Assembly: GCA_973895155.1 (NCBI GenBank)
Contig: OZ316892.1
Location: 9,300,001 to 9,364,000, forward strand
Source: Marsupella aquatica
Taxonomy: Eukaryota; Marchantiophyta
Direction: 5' to 3'
Length of the DNA stretch: 64,000 bases
The notes under the pieces: generated by a model
Told to the model about the DNA's origin: nothing
The model's database searches: none
The model's input: the letters and a program-made list of their open reading frames with translations, nothing else
In this document: one piece after another, positions 34,865 to 48,105 of the stretch
How positions within the stretch are numbered: position 1 is the first letter of the stretch
How the letters are laid out: every line of letters begins with the position of its first letter
Position numbers and translations under genes: made by a program

Positions 34865-37800
34865 CTATACGGTATTCCACCGTACAGGGATACCATGGTG
34901 AAGTCCAATTGCACGAAAATCAAGCCTCAACGCAACTAATCTTTGAAAGGTGATGTGTTCATCAATTTGTGACGCTGCCTTGTAGATTGGGCAACTTGAC
35001 CGAGAACCCTGTACAGACAACCAGCTCACACCAACCTTCCTGAGGTCCTTCTCAGTATCATTTGCATTGTGCGATTCTGCCATGTCATCCCCTCCCTCCT
35101 CCTCCTCCCCGTCGGAAGCACCGTCCACTCCTACATCCCCCGCTTGCATTTCCGTTGCCGCATCACGCCTGGGAAGGAGGACTTCCCTTACAACACACAG
35201 GTCAGGGACGGAAAGTGAGTCCGCTATTGCAATCATTATGTCCCCTACCTCTGGGAAAGGAGGGCAGTTTGCAATTGTGGTAGGGAGTTCCCGTACTAAA
35301 GTATCTCCAATCTCCAAGGCTACAACCTCCCTCCCGCCTCTTTGAATTGGGAAGAACTTGTGTAGAATTCTTGACATAGGCCTACAGTTGTTGCCATGTG
35401 TGTGATATACTTTTGGTTCCAAAAGAGTAAACAGGGAATACTCATCTCGTTCCCAAGACAGTAAATTTCGCCGAGGATCCTGTGTATACTGTTATTTATA
35501 CCAATCCGCCTCAAAGAATATGTCCATGTGGCCATCGAATTCATGCATGAAAATCTTTTGGAGTACTGCTTTCCAGTTTTGAGGATGTGAAGCATCTGTA
35601 CTCCCATCTACCAGTACAACAACGTGACCGCCAGGCCTGTACACTTCAGCTCTCCACACAGCTGATCGCAATGGAGTGCAAGATTCACTAATTTCGTGGT
35701 CCTCACTGATGTTGAATACTCCAACATCTGTCCAATGCTACTTCAATGACATCCTGGCGGACAGCCCTAGTTCTTTGTCAGCTTCCTGTTTGAGCCTATG
35801 CCAACCCCTTTGCTCAACAACATGTGCTTGCAACCATATGACTCCACAGAGGATATCATACTATCCCACAATTCCATCGCTAGAATTTGACTTGAAACTA
35901 TTGGCACCAAATTCCCGTGCCAGTGTGGGCATTCAGATGGTGGTACAGTGACTCTGCACCTGTGCTCCTTACGATGCTCCGCAGGGACACACAAGGATGC
36001 ATGAACTTTCTCCAAAGCCCTCTGATGAGGGAAAAGTCCATCGTCATCTTCCCAAATGTACGACGATATTTTTGTGAAAAAGCGTCGTGCAAAATGAAGA
36101 GAATAAGTGACTTCCTGGTCCTTTTGATTTGTTCTGGTGCGTCCATAGTCTGATACCATCCTCTCAAAGCGGTAGCACCAATAAACATAGTGTGGGCCAT
36201 GTCGTTCTATCCCATCAAATATCTCTCCGCTCCCTAAAAATTGGGATCAAAACACATTGGGATTAGAACATCACCTCAGTGCAATGATGGATCGACCAAC
36301 AATGAATACCCACTGTCATCATGGTCATGTAGCAAGTGTAAACAAAATGACTCACCAGCAACATGCTCTAGAATTGCTCCATTTGGGCCCCAAGCCTCTT
36401 CTGAGCGAACTCTCCAAGAAGCCAGTAGAGACCTGCCTTTTTTCAATGTGGCTGTAGTCCAACCCTCTTGTCTACTTCTGATATAAAAGAGGCGTGCAAT
36501 CTCTACCAAAAGAATCCCAAGCGTCCCAAGGTCAGAGTGGACACTAATGTCCATCTGTTGGAGGATATGAGGCAGACAATACAATATGAATCGCGTGAAC
36601 TCTTCAGCCTTGAAGTATCCCAATCTTTCAAAAGGTTGTTTAGTCCACCTTCCATCAAAACCTCTCGGTTTCCTAGCAATAACCTCCTCCAGAGCATCTT
36701 CAAACTGTTTTTGATGTTGACGGGTAACACTCGAAACTAGAAGCTCGCAGTATTTCTTGAAAAGGCACAAGGCAAGGATATGCATTGTATCATACACCAG
36801 ATCCTTGCTCAAACAAAATCCAATAAGCTCATGTAGTCGCCAAGCCCTGGTCATGTTTGAAATCCCGCACTCCCTGCTTATCTTCATCCTCTTTGCAGTT
36901 GTTCCTGCCCTGGTCATGTTCCTGGCCGCCTCCCTCACCTCTTCAATTTTCCGTGTAGGTGGTGCATATCTCATCTGCATCCTATTGTTGTCATACACAG
37001 CCCTTCCCAGGAAACCTCGGGGTTGTGATTGGTCAGTCTCCTTTCGAGGATGATCAAACTTGCACTTCATCCATCGAGTGCTCATTTTACAATTCCTACA
37101 AGCGGAATAACCTGTAACATTCCAGCCCCCAAATTTACATTGTGCGGGATGATCTCCAGTGAAAACTGCTAATAGTGCTCGTAGCACACACCTGGAGTCA
37201 TTCGGTACATTATCCTCTTCAGCCAATAATTCCATAGGGTAATTGTAATCCACCTCTATCCCATCCACAAACAACTCCTCCAGTTCTCTTATGAATGGTT
37301 CTAAGAAAGCATCCAAGCATTTCAACCTTTTTTTTTCCTACGTCGTCGTCATCACATGGCGGGATAAAAAGAACAGGGATAGGTGGAATTTTGGTTTGAG
37401 ACCCGACGCTTAAAACTTGGACCTCTACAGTCCAGGTGCTTTTGTGGGCAGTCTTGGCAAACTGAAATCCATCCCAGTGTGCCATGAGTGCAATATTTCG
37501 GGGATCACCCTGCATGCGGTGGGGTCACACTAGTTAGACAAAAGTTACTCTATCATAACCCATAAATACCCTAAAAATACCCATACCATACCCTGGTCAT
37601 ACAAAAGTGCACAACAACAGTAACGCAAGAAGAAATCACTAACCTTTGCAAATTGTTTCGGGGCCGTGACTCAAGATCCGCAATCTGAGCATTGGAAGTC
37701 GTATTGTTTGCTGACATTCTCCCAGTTGGCAGTATCCAACAACTCAGGACATTTATTTGGTGTTGTTGAATAGCAAGCATAACAGTTTTGGCATAACACG

Positions 37801-38943
37801 GGAATCTCAAACTGTGTGCCAGTGTCCCAAAAGTAGGATAGCTCGGAAGCACGGTAGCCGTCCCACCATTCCTTGTACACAGGTCTGTGCATGGAATCCT
37901 TCTTAAACCACTTATCTTTGTCCCTCCACGTTGCCTGGAACTCATGACAAACAGATCGACTGCTACATAACTTCCGCAACATGGGACCAATGGCAGGGGA
38001 AATATTCAAACCGGAGCATCTCCTTGCAAGCCGTGCCGCAACCATCCAATGGGCAACGTTCCAAACAACGCAAACAATCCCTGGCTAGATGCCACTTCGT
38101 CCCTGTGATTGAACAATTGCACTTCAATCCAGTTCGGACATTGTAGTCATCTTGGTGCGACGGCGGTAGGACTACGGGAGCATGCCAATTTGGCTTCTGT
38201 CCAATACACATTCTCCACCGCTGCGTTTTTGGCATACCATATGCCTCAAACATGCCACACAAACCCTTGAATGATGACAATGCATCAATTCCATGGCGTC
38301 CTCCGTCCCACGTCACACCAGCGTGCCTCAGGAGTGCGCCCAATCCTACATTTGCCATGTCGGATGGAGGGTCGGGTGAAGGTGTCAAATTTGTAGATGG
38401 GGGAATCTGAATCTTCCCAAATAGCATTTTCAAAATGCTATCCTGCAATGCCTGAGGCATTTTAGCCTCATCAAGCATTGATTGTAATCTCTGAGTCTGT
38501 CGATAAATTGCTTCGTCCACGGTCAGTATTCTTCGAGGCATTATGTGGACACCATACTGCATGGGAAGCGTCCGACCAATCCCATCAACATCCAGGTCTT
38601 GCAAATCGTTTCTTCCAACGTCATCATTCCCGTCTCCTCCTGTAAGTGCCCTGTACAACAAAGTTGGGGCCGTATATCTGTGTTCTTGTCGGGACATTTG
38701 AACATCTAAGAAGCTGGCAGAATGACCGTCTTGATGCGATAGGCCATGGCCATCCGGATGCCCACGGTCCACTAAAAACTTTGCAGGAATGACCCTGCCT
38801 GTCTTGTCATAGTTTGCATGTCGTCTTCGATTCCTTGGGCTCAAAAAATCATACCCATCCTGTAAGCGCGAACATTTGTACTGACAGGTGCATCGTTCCT
38901 TCGGTTCTGGTGTCATGGTGCACACTGCCGTTCCTATGTACAA
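34865..38943 (-). pseudogene. tnp2-type transposase, frameshifted
   Basis: A reverse-strand gene starts at 38943 with a Cys-rich segment (TPEPKERCTCQYKCSRL). It continues through a region with NVRTGLKCNCSITGTKWHL, WWDGYRASELSYFWDTG (frame change near 37985), and GDPRNIALMAHWDGFQ in a separate exon. The core (37325-36276) has FTGDHPAQCKFGGWNVTGYSACRNC, the 'GDhPA...g...C..C' signature of Transposase_21/tnp2. The rest extends through TMFIGATALRGWYQTMDAPE to about 34865. A frame break in the A-run at about 37325-37335 separates two blocks that otherwise join. tnp2 proteins are the DDE transposases of CACTA-like elements. Introns carry TACCC clusters as in the neighbouring SNF2 gene. No clear CACTA ends flank it. 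Confidence 0.65.
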
Positions 38944-39639
38944 AATATTGCAACGAAGTCGATTCAGAATTCCTCAGGAGGTGGATGTGCGCGGTGGGAT
39001 TGTCGGAAGGACGATTGGAGAAGTTCATTATTATGTTGAATACTGTGCATAATTAGGTGGGGCCCATGGCATTCATGACTCCGGGAAAGCATTCAAACAT
39101 CCTTGTTGCATGTGAGCGAATGTGCTAGGTGGGAAACCTTATCGTTGACCCTGCAAGCCCGGGGCCACTGCCTCTAATCCCTCTAAGGCAGTCACTCACC
39201 ATGTTGAATTCATGCTTATGCTATTCAAATTTGAAGTTCATGTGTATGGTTTTCTTTCTTGGGCAGCTTACTCCGGGAGTTTATTGACATTTTTGGTTCA
39301 AAGTGCATGTTTTTTATTATTGTTGGGACATTGAAATTGTTGTTGGGCCCTGTCTAGGTCTTTATTTATTTTGTATCCGACCCATCCTTTCTTACAATAT
39401 GGTCTATGTAAATAGAATTGTCATCCAAGCTTTTTAATGGCATTCCAGTTCACCAAATGCATACCAGCTGGTTATAGGGGCTGGCCACGACATCAGCCAT
39501 CTCAAATGTCACAAGATTAGTGTCACACATACTAATTATTGTGTGACCCTGAAATACCCTGTTGCTCAATCTTACGTGCTCATGTCAATTTGTTTTGGGG
39601 TTAAGGACCCCCAATGTACCATTTGAAAATAGGTCATTG
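38944..39639. other. non-coding, probably the remainder of the hAT-type copy
   Basis: AT-rich, no ORF. A CCCGGGGCCACTGCC at about 39158 could be a decayed left terminus of the hAT-type copy ending at 40003, but the flanks do not match as a duplication. Confidence 0.25.
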
Positions 39640-40003
39640 GTTGATACCCCCTTCTTAAATGAAGATAGAGTAATGGCGCAATATATTGAAGTTTAAATAA
39701 GCAATGTAGACTATGGAATATTCCTCTAGGGATATAGTGTAGCCTAATATTCCCTTTGTTAATTCATTTTAGTACTAGTTTGTTTACCTTCATGAAGTCT
39801 ATAAGCTACCAGAGTTTTAGACAAATTAACACAGGAAGAACAATAATTTTCTAGTACTAATTTACAAAAGGATCTAATGTGATAGGATAAGTAATGTTTT
39901 TACATGCATAACAAGGCATTTTTAATGCATCAAACGATATACATGGGGGGGGTTTGTTCTCAGGGGGGTTCACTTAATGTAGCAAAAGAGGGAGGGCCGA
40001 GGG
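39640..40003 (+). mobile_element. hAT-type element, terminal part
   Basis: It is the inverted-orientation relative of the left part of 56827-58097. The shared blocks are GTTCTCAGGGGGGTTCACTT, TAGTACTAGTTTGTTTA-type and AGGAAGAACAATAA-type, and it ends GGGCCGAGGG at 40003. The opposite end was not found, and the target duplication is not evident. Confidence 0.6.
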
Positions 40004-41956
40004 ATTCTACTTTGATTTTGATTTTATAAATACATACATAATCCGCTTTTCAATTCGTCAAACTTTAATAAAGTTTGAAATGTAATTGAGCTTCATTTGT
40101 AAAATGTTAAGTTACACACATCAATTCAGAGTCTATCTGCTTGTCACCAAAAGTAATCTAACTTACTTGAATATAGAATGGCATGTATTTACTCTTGATC
40201 ACTTCTTATATAGTGTCACACTTGTTAATGATGGTCAACCTTCAAAATCCTTAATTAGATTACGGATTATTAATCCTTAAATTACCCTTCCATTGACATA
40301 TCATACTAGCTAGCCTTCATTACCTGTTCTTTGCACAAACATGAATAGAGGATAGTACGTATAAATCATGACAAATGGCATACATGCTTATTATTTGACA
40401 TACTGGTCATGAGTTTTCTCATCCACATGATGAGCCATGGAGTTCCAGTTTAATTAAGAGGTTTCACTCGATCTACCTTGTAGTTGGCGCTTTATAAGTT
40501 CTATTGTTAAGGGACTGAGACAATTGGTACCTACCTAGCTACCTCCCAAGTTCACCTTAGGATCACGGAACTTGTTATACATGCATCTGCGAACATGCAT
40601 GTTTGATTTAATCACTCTCTCAAAAAGGAATAGGAAGGTCACAAAACCCACCAATCATTTATTGACATGTGGCAACCAATGAATTGTGTGATGAAAAGTG
40701 GGACTTTTTGAATTGTTACCCCCTTACTTCATCCCTACTTCTAAGCACTTCCTTACAAATTAATAATGACTGAAACGCCCCATACTTTGGTGCACATGAT
40801 GTGAACATTTAATTTGTGGAAGTGACCCGCACCCCCACCCACCCTGAGCTACCTCCATACTTCATCCTTAAATTAATTAACCTTCCACATATGCATGCAT
40901 GCATATATGTGCGCAAGTCTTAGGGTTTAGGTTTAGGGTTAGGGTAATGAATAAAAGGCCCCTTACTTTGATCATTTGCACATGATGTGAACATTTAATT
41001 TGTGGAAGTGACCCGCAAGGAAATGATAATCATTTCCAATCTTATTTTAATGTTTCTCATATTTATGTAATAATATATACTAAGTGCGTGATGACCCCCC
41101 CCCCCCCCCTAAAGAAAAGAAAATAGAGTTTTAAAAAGCAAAATGACCCCTGCCTCACCCAATGCTTTTGTGTCCCTCCTCTTCAAAAACCCTTATAACT
41201 TCACCTTAAAAGCAGGAAAATGTGTTAAAAACTCTCCCCTTATAAGTCATCATGATGTGACATAAAGTGTGCCAATGGTCCATATAAACTGGCAATATAA
41301 GGGCCTAGATCCAACATTTGAAACATGTGGCACATGGCATTGACAAAGTATTGTAGACATTATTATGGGCCCTGTTTTAGGCCCCTCATCACAAGTTCAG
41401 CCATATAGCAACCTCTATAAGATTCAATGTATGTAAGGAAAGCTCCCACAAGTTCAGCCAATGCCTTCAGAAAATGAAAACTCAGATTTATGTCAGGGGA
41501 AGGGTGAGAAATTTAGAACGCAAGGAGACAAAGTCTTTTTTTATTTGATTTATGTTGCCGCATATTTACTCCATTAAAACGTGCCCAAGTACACGAAGTG
41601 TCCGCCATGTCTCCCAAGAGAAAAACTCCGCGTCTCTCTAAAATGAACGTCTCCCAAAGCTCCGCTTCCGTAAAGTCAACATCCCCGTAAAATCAACGTC
41701 TCCCAAAAGTCGGCCCTAAACTCCGGGTCTCCCTTCTGGATCCTCTACTTGCATTCACTTTGCGCCCCACGATAATGTACTTATCTAGTGACAACTCTGC
41801 ACAATTTGTCGAGTGTTCTGCAGTCCGGCTTGTCATTTGATTCGCAACCATTGCAGATCGGTATTCGTCCCTTCCTGAGTAGTGCTTGCGCCCGGCTGAG
41901 TGCCTGCCCTTCCCTACTATTGTTTGGATTTCTGCTGGGCGGCTCTTTTTAGAGAC
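40004..41956. other. non-coding interval with direct repeats and a C15 tract
   Basis: A segment of about 50 bp with CACATGATGTGAACATTTAA and GTGGAAGTGACCCGCA occurs at about 40792 and 40978. A short TTTAGGG-like patch lies between them (40921-40948). Fifteen Cs run from 41095 to 41109. Repeated CGTCTCCCAAA motifs at 41605-41730 precede the RPA-like gene. No gene is supported. Confidence 0.45.
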
Positions 41957-42661
41957 ATGGCCACACTTAAAGATGTCGTTGGCTGCTGCAATGCTGGAGA
42001 AACGAGGACCTTCCCATCGATGAGGGTTTTTGTGGTCAATTTTGATGCTCCAATCGATTTTCCGCGGAAGTTTCTATACCATGGATGCACTCACTTCGTG
42101 ACACCTGGGTGGATGTGTAATCGCACTGTTGAAGGGTCAAGTCGATGTCCCCATAATTCGGTTGCTGCTGGGACCTGGACAGAAAGGTATCGTTTTGAGG
42201 TGTTCCTGGTTGACTCTACTATCGGGCCACACTTCCCTCCAGTGCGAGCTAAGATTTTTGATGCAGCGACTGATCTCATAGGGATGCCTCCGCAGGATTT
42301 TAGCAAGAAGGAAGACTTTGTCCAGTTTGCTACTATCCATAGAGCTACAGCAAAGATGGAATGTGTGGACGTAGTGATCCGCTGCAAAGACGGTGAGGCC
42401 ATTATTAATTCCTTGTCACCTGTAAGCGATGACAACTGTGAGATCTTGCATTCTGTGGTGTCTACTTTTGTCACTCCACGGAAGACGAAGTTGAAGACGG
42501 ACAGTGTACCTTCAAGTTATCATACTGCACGAGGGAGGCATACAGCAGAATCTTCAAGATCATCTATTAATGCTTCAGACCCGGCCACGGCGTCGCAGCT
42601 TAGTTCTGTTAGATGTAGATTGCAGGACCTGCTTGATAGTTTGGATGCAACTGATATCTGA
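41957..42661 (+). CDS. RPA70 C-terminal-like zinc-ribbon OB protein
   Basis: An intact single-exon ORF of 234 residues starts at the ATG at 41957 (the open frame extends further upstream without an ATG). After a short lead, FLYHGCTHFV, GWMCNRT and SRCPHN supply the Cys/His set of a zinc ribbon. Then RYRFEVFLVDSTIG, RAKIFDAATDLIGM and later TIHRATAKMECVDVVI follow the order of the replication factor A C-terminal domain (DBD-C), which binds single-stranded DNA. The tail is Ser/Thr-rich. It is much shorter than full RPA70, so only one OB fold is present. It lies beside the element 2 gene block and may be its single-strand-binding protein, or a captured fragment. Confidence 0.6.
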   Translation: MATLKDVVGCCNAGETRTFPSMRVFVVNFDAPIDFPRKFLYHGCTHFVTPGWMCNRTVEGSSRCPHNSVAAGTWTERYRFEVFLVDSTIGPHFPPVRAKIFDAATDLIGMPPQDFSKKEDFVQFATIHRATAKMECVDVVIRCKDGEAIINSLSPVSDDNCEILHSVVSTFVTPRKTKLKTDSVPSSYHTARGRHTAESSRSSINASDPATASQLSSVRCRLQDLLDSLDATDI

Positions 42662-44167
42662 TGTGACTAGATGCAAGCACAACGTACGACGGTTTGGCAT
42701 TTTGGGCAGGAGTCTTTTAGTTTGTAAGGTTCCTACAGGCCATGCAATGACCTGCCATTTTGGTTTGATATGGCATAACGTGTATGCTTGGTTTGTGGGG
42801 CAAGTGGGACCAGAATGTATGTATGTGAATGGTCGACTTATTTCAATGTGCAATAAAGGGGGGCTCGGACTTGCATCTGTTAAATGAAGGTTGTGATGTC
42901 CACGATGCGTTTGTTAAAACGTACCAGAAAGTAATTGGGTGTTAATTGGCTGGTGTTTAATCGATGAATGGGTCTCGGCTAGTGTTTAATCGATGAATGG
43001 GTCTCGGCAATTTTTCATTTTGCAATTTGTGCGCAATTTCTCAAGGAAAACTTCCAACTTCAAACTCTGATAGAGGACAGCAAGTAGAACTCAGCCACTA
43101 TAGCGCTTTTGCGGATCGCAGCGACATCATGTAGTGGGTCATCATAGTTCACGGAGAATTGGGTAAGGGCCCCTCCCCAATCTCCGGACATCAACAGACC
43201 AAAAAAACAGAGAGACACCTGAAACTCATTGGGCGGATCCGCGGCTCCATCGATCCCAACGACCAGGAAGGGAAAAAAAACACAAGCATATAGACAACCG
43301 TAAAAACAACGTGACCCCAAACAATACATTTATGGCAGATGTGTTCTTGTTCCAGTAGGTGTTCATTATATTTATGGAGAATTGATGGGTAATGTATGTA
43401 AATGAATAATGGAGTTTGCACTTTGAAGGCCGGGGCAACGACTGCAACTCAATGAAGAAGTAAGTAATCATGAAAAAATAGGTTCTACGACAACTTCCAT
43501 ATGCGTAAAATAGGTCATAAAATTATCTTTTGCGACAACTTACCACTGCATACCGGTTGGCAAGGGGGGGTGGACAGCATACTGGCAACCCGGTTACCTG
43601 TCAAGGCAACCCGGGCGGTTGCCACAAAACAGGCATCGGCCTCTAACGATGCCACAACAGCTTTGTCAGCATGGCGCTTATGATGTATATTGCTTCAATC
43701 ACTATATTCATTAAAACTGTACTTTTAAAAGTCCATAAGACGAACCCTAAAGTTATTTTTTTCAGGCCAAATTTCTATTAAAGCATTCCCAAAAGCTAAT
43801 TTTTTTCAACCCAAATATACACTTTTGAACGCCCAAAATTTTGTTTTTTTTCACCCAAATGTTTAATAATAACTTAAATCATATATTCTAATTAATTTAA
43901 AAATTAGAGTAAATTTAATTTAGTCCAAAAATCAGAGGCCAATACCACTCAGACCATCTATAAATTAAAAAATATAGATGGTCATAAATCAAGGGTCAAA
44001 ATGAGATTGACCCACTATATAATTATTAAATTGTCCAGTCCAGTGAGAGAGCCTCACACTAAGCATATATCCTAATTATTTACTTTATCCTACATGTTCA
44101 AAACATATCCTTTCAAGACATAATATGAATGTACAATTCAGGGTAGGCACTAGAGCAACCCTATCTC
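42662..44167. other. non-coding interval
   Basis: A 31-bp direct duplication (GTGTTTAATCGATGAATGGG) occurs at about 42952 and 42983. The stretch 43780-43870 resembles 56685-56780 (ACCCAAATG and neighbouring words), pointing to a shared repeat. No gene is supported. Confidence 0.4.
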
Positions 44168-47100
44168 CTAATGATCAAGACAAAACTCATTTGAACAAGA
44201 AAGTCTGCTTCCTGATTTATCATAGCGAATGTCACGGTTGCAAGTATCTCTCGCATGGTGGTTCTTAAACTTATTGGTGAGATCCCTAGTTCTAAGAACT
44301 TTCCAAATAAAATGCCTTCTATTTTGTGTATGAGGACCAGAATAGTTGTCTCCAAGTATTACGTTTGCAGTTTCTTCGATCTCATCCGTGGTCCACGTCT
44401 CCAGTGGTGGGTAATGCTGCACCTCGTTCTTTCCATCCCAAGGAATCTCTTTAGGAGTCACATCCAAGATGGTTCCAAACTCCCTATGGATACAACGACA
44501 ATCTCCCCACTTCTGTACCAAAAGAGCATAGATGGTAGCATGATCCTCCTTGCTTGTTAATAAATTGAAAATAGACCACTTTGGATTGTTGACAGTGATA
44601 TAATGTTGAACGCAGTAAGCCTTTCTCAATTTGCAAAGATACGGCCATAATATCTCGGGCAAAAAAGTGTCATTTGAAGCTGTGTGAGTAAATGGATTTG
44701 GAAACAATCCATTCACGTCATAATTCAAAAATGCCTTCAAGGGAGAATCATCAATAAGAACTGTATTAGAAGCATCATATTTTTCTGGAAAACGGTCCCA
44801 AATGGTTTGCAAATTCTTCAGAAGTAAATTGGCCTTCCCATCTGTTATATCTGGCCTTTGGATGCAACTATCAAAGGTATCTTCTTGAGTAAAGACAAAC
44901 TTGAACTTCTATCGCTCCTCCTCAGTGAAAATCAACTCCATTAAGTCCATTGTTTTTGGCCTCCTTGTACAGGTCCAAATTGCGACGTCAAAAACCATGA
45001 AAGCTGCATATAGAAATTCGTGGAGGTATGGGCGCTCCACATACATGAAATTAAACCCTCCACGTCTCCCCCAGTGCACACCACGTAAACTTGTCTGATT
45101 TTGCCATGGTCCTGAGCTTCTGGTCTTAATGCAATCCCAACAAATCTTGTTAAGGTCAAGAACCAAGAGCTTTCGCCGGATCGGAGAGTGTAGTATTGGA
45201 GTGAATTCTGGAAACATTAACATAAGCCCTTAGTCAATGCGACTCAAAGTTTAAACAATTACTACGGAGGAAAACTCTCAAAATTTGAAATCAAACAAAC
45301 TTTGTTATAGCATTTGAAGTAGAGAGGAACGACCCTGGGGTGACCCTCCTAGAAAAACATTAATTACATTCAATTGCCATTTTTTAGATCCAAAGTATAC
45401 CTGGGTCAAACCCTTCCTCCACAGCAACGCTTTCCGAGGGAATGCCAACAAAATCCTTTGAGGAAGGAGATTCTATGATGGAACTTTGGTCTGTAAAAAA
45501 GTATATTATTACAAAGATAAAGCTTAGATTTTCATTAAAATACCAAGAACCAAAGAAAGGGCTAATAATTTCCAATGCTAAAATGCCCAAATTCATCTAT
45601 TGTTTGATCACCTAGAACACTCTGTATCTCAGAATTGATACCACTGGGAAGTTGCTCTTCAAAGGATGGGGGTGCAAAAATTGGGCTCAGTCTCAAGTTC
45701 AGTTTTTTGTAATCCGATTTTGCCATTATCTTTGGAGCATCGTCTAGTGATTCTATCATTCCAACCTTTGGTCCATTTCTCCATATAAAATGAGTTGCAG
45801 GACGGACTGTTTTCATATATCCAGTCCTGCCGATCTCGGATCCAGAATTTTGTGAAAATGATAATACTACGGGGCTTCCTGTAGAAGCACTTGTAAAAAC
45901 CAATTTAGTCTCTGATGAACAATATAGAGGAGACAGGGGAGGATTTGAAGCACCTGCCTTCTCTTCATTTGCAGCGGTCTCAGGTACTTGACGATCATCC
46001 TCCTTTGCAAGCGCAATGTCTGACATTTCTCCCAATTCTACTGCGTCAATATTGCCTAGACCATCTGCGGTTGCCTTCCAATGTGCGTCCGATGTGGACG
46101 ATGTAAGATCTGGGTCCGATTGGTGCATCCAATTCTCTACACCGGCAAAGGGATTTCTTGGTGGGTCGCCCTCAGGTCGACCCACAACATCAGCCAACCC
46201 CACACCAAAGTAGGGAATACCTACCACTTGTGTTCCACGTTCATCCAAATTTCGGGTGACCCTGTCGTCTGTGTCGTGACCCAATTCTCCTTCCTCAATA
46301 TCATCTTCGCCCTGGTCTACGCCTTCTTTGGCACCAACATGCTCGGAAACCCCATCGTGGGCTCTACCAAATTTGGAACCGCCCATCCGGTCACTCATTA
46401 TGGAAGGAACTTTCTCGCAGAGAACCCTTCCATATGCCTGAGTGAAATCATATTCATCCTTAGTGTCTAAATACGCAAAGCATTCTCTGAAACACAACAA
46501 TGACACCTTCATAACCTGTCCTCCTGAGAAAAAGTCAAGTATAGTCTCCCCTTCAACCGAAAAAAATTCAATAATACTCTGCAGCATACATTTTGGCTTA
46601 GCGTGAATATTCACAAAGCCACCTCTACTTCCCACCATCTCAAACATGGGAGCCTTTCGTAAGAAATCTCCAATGTGAAATGCCGAAGTTGACTCAGTCT
46701 CTGTCTCCTTACTTGTCTTACTCTTATTCTTATCTCGCTTCTCCGTCTTGTCTTCCACTTGGAAATTAGGGTCGATTGCCGAATTGTAAGAAAATTGGCA
46801 ATTAAATCCAGGCCTGAACACTTGCTTCCAATCAAATTTCTCCTCAGTGGTGATTCCTGCAAAGATTATCTCCTCCATACCACAACTGAAAAGTAAGCCC
46901 TCTGGAACTGGTGTATCACTCCGTCGATAGCTCCCGTAGTCAACGTGGATGTCCATTCCCTTTTCATGTTGCAATTTCCTAAGGGCACTCAAAATGTTTG
47001 CAGCAAGTGGCCCCGGATGCACAGTCATGACAACAACAATTGTTGGATTTCTTGGAAGATCCACAATGTATTACAGTAATGCAATAATTTCAGCATCAGT

Positions 47101-47925
47101 CCAAACATGTTGTCGGAGCCTACTGAAGTCAACAATGGCAAGAGGACACAAAGGCGAAGGCTCTTGTAGCATTTCTGGCACGGTTGTCTTCATCAAATTC
47201 TCACTAAAAAATGTCAAGAAAGGCTCCGTGCGAGAACGCACCAATCCCACCAAATTCTTTACAATACAACCCATCTAGTCTGACCATCAGACTTTGTGGG
47301 AAACTCTCCTTGACCACATTCTTCTTCAATGAATTGTTGAGGTAAACCTCACCCGCTGCTCTCCTCAATTTTGTCATCTCAAGCTCAGATTTCAAGGAAG
47401 GCAACAATATCACCAGAGACTCCCAAGATGTGCCAACAGGAAACTTCTCACGATACTTTTCCACGAAATAGCCAATAATGACTGTTCTCAATTTGGACAT
47501 TATCTTGATTGTAAGGGCCAAGTCTCCCATTGCGACAAGCTCTGATTTGTTGGTGATATCCTTCTTCAGCAAGACACGCTCCTCTTCAACGTCCTTCAAG
47601 ATCTCAATTATCTGTTTGCTACTAATCTCTCCTTCAAAGCATCGAAAGGTACCGGGAGTGATCAATTTTGGGGGTCTTGGCCCTCCATACCCACCAGCCC
47701 CGTCTTGGAGCTTCCCACTCAACCATTGTGCACACACGTTCCGCCATAATTCAAAGAGCTCATCTTCGGCAAAAAGTAACCAATAAATGCTCTTTAGGCT
47801 TGACTTCCCCATTGTAACCTTTGCCAGGGCAAACCAATCCTGCATATCCAATGGACTTGACATTAGTTTCAGGGTACAATGCATATGATAGAAAATTTAT
47901 ACCTATGTTTGAAACAGGCTAAGCC

Positions 47926-48105
47926 GCCTCGCCCCAAGGGCATGGCGAACCTCTACATCTAACCGCAATTGACTAAAACGGAACTAGGGAATTATTCTTA
48001 GAGAGACTAGTCTAGGTTGCCTCGCCCTGAGGGCGAGGCAAACATTTGCTTTAATCTTCTAACCAAGGAAAACAAGAAAAGGCAGCCTCGCCCTTGGGGC
48101 GAGGC
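47926..48105. repeat. GC palindromes in a later methyltransferase intron
   Basis: Three copies of GCCTCGCCC-N3-GGGCGAGGC type lie at 47926-47945 (imperfect), 48019-48039 and 48085-48105, between coding blocks. Confidence 0.7.
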
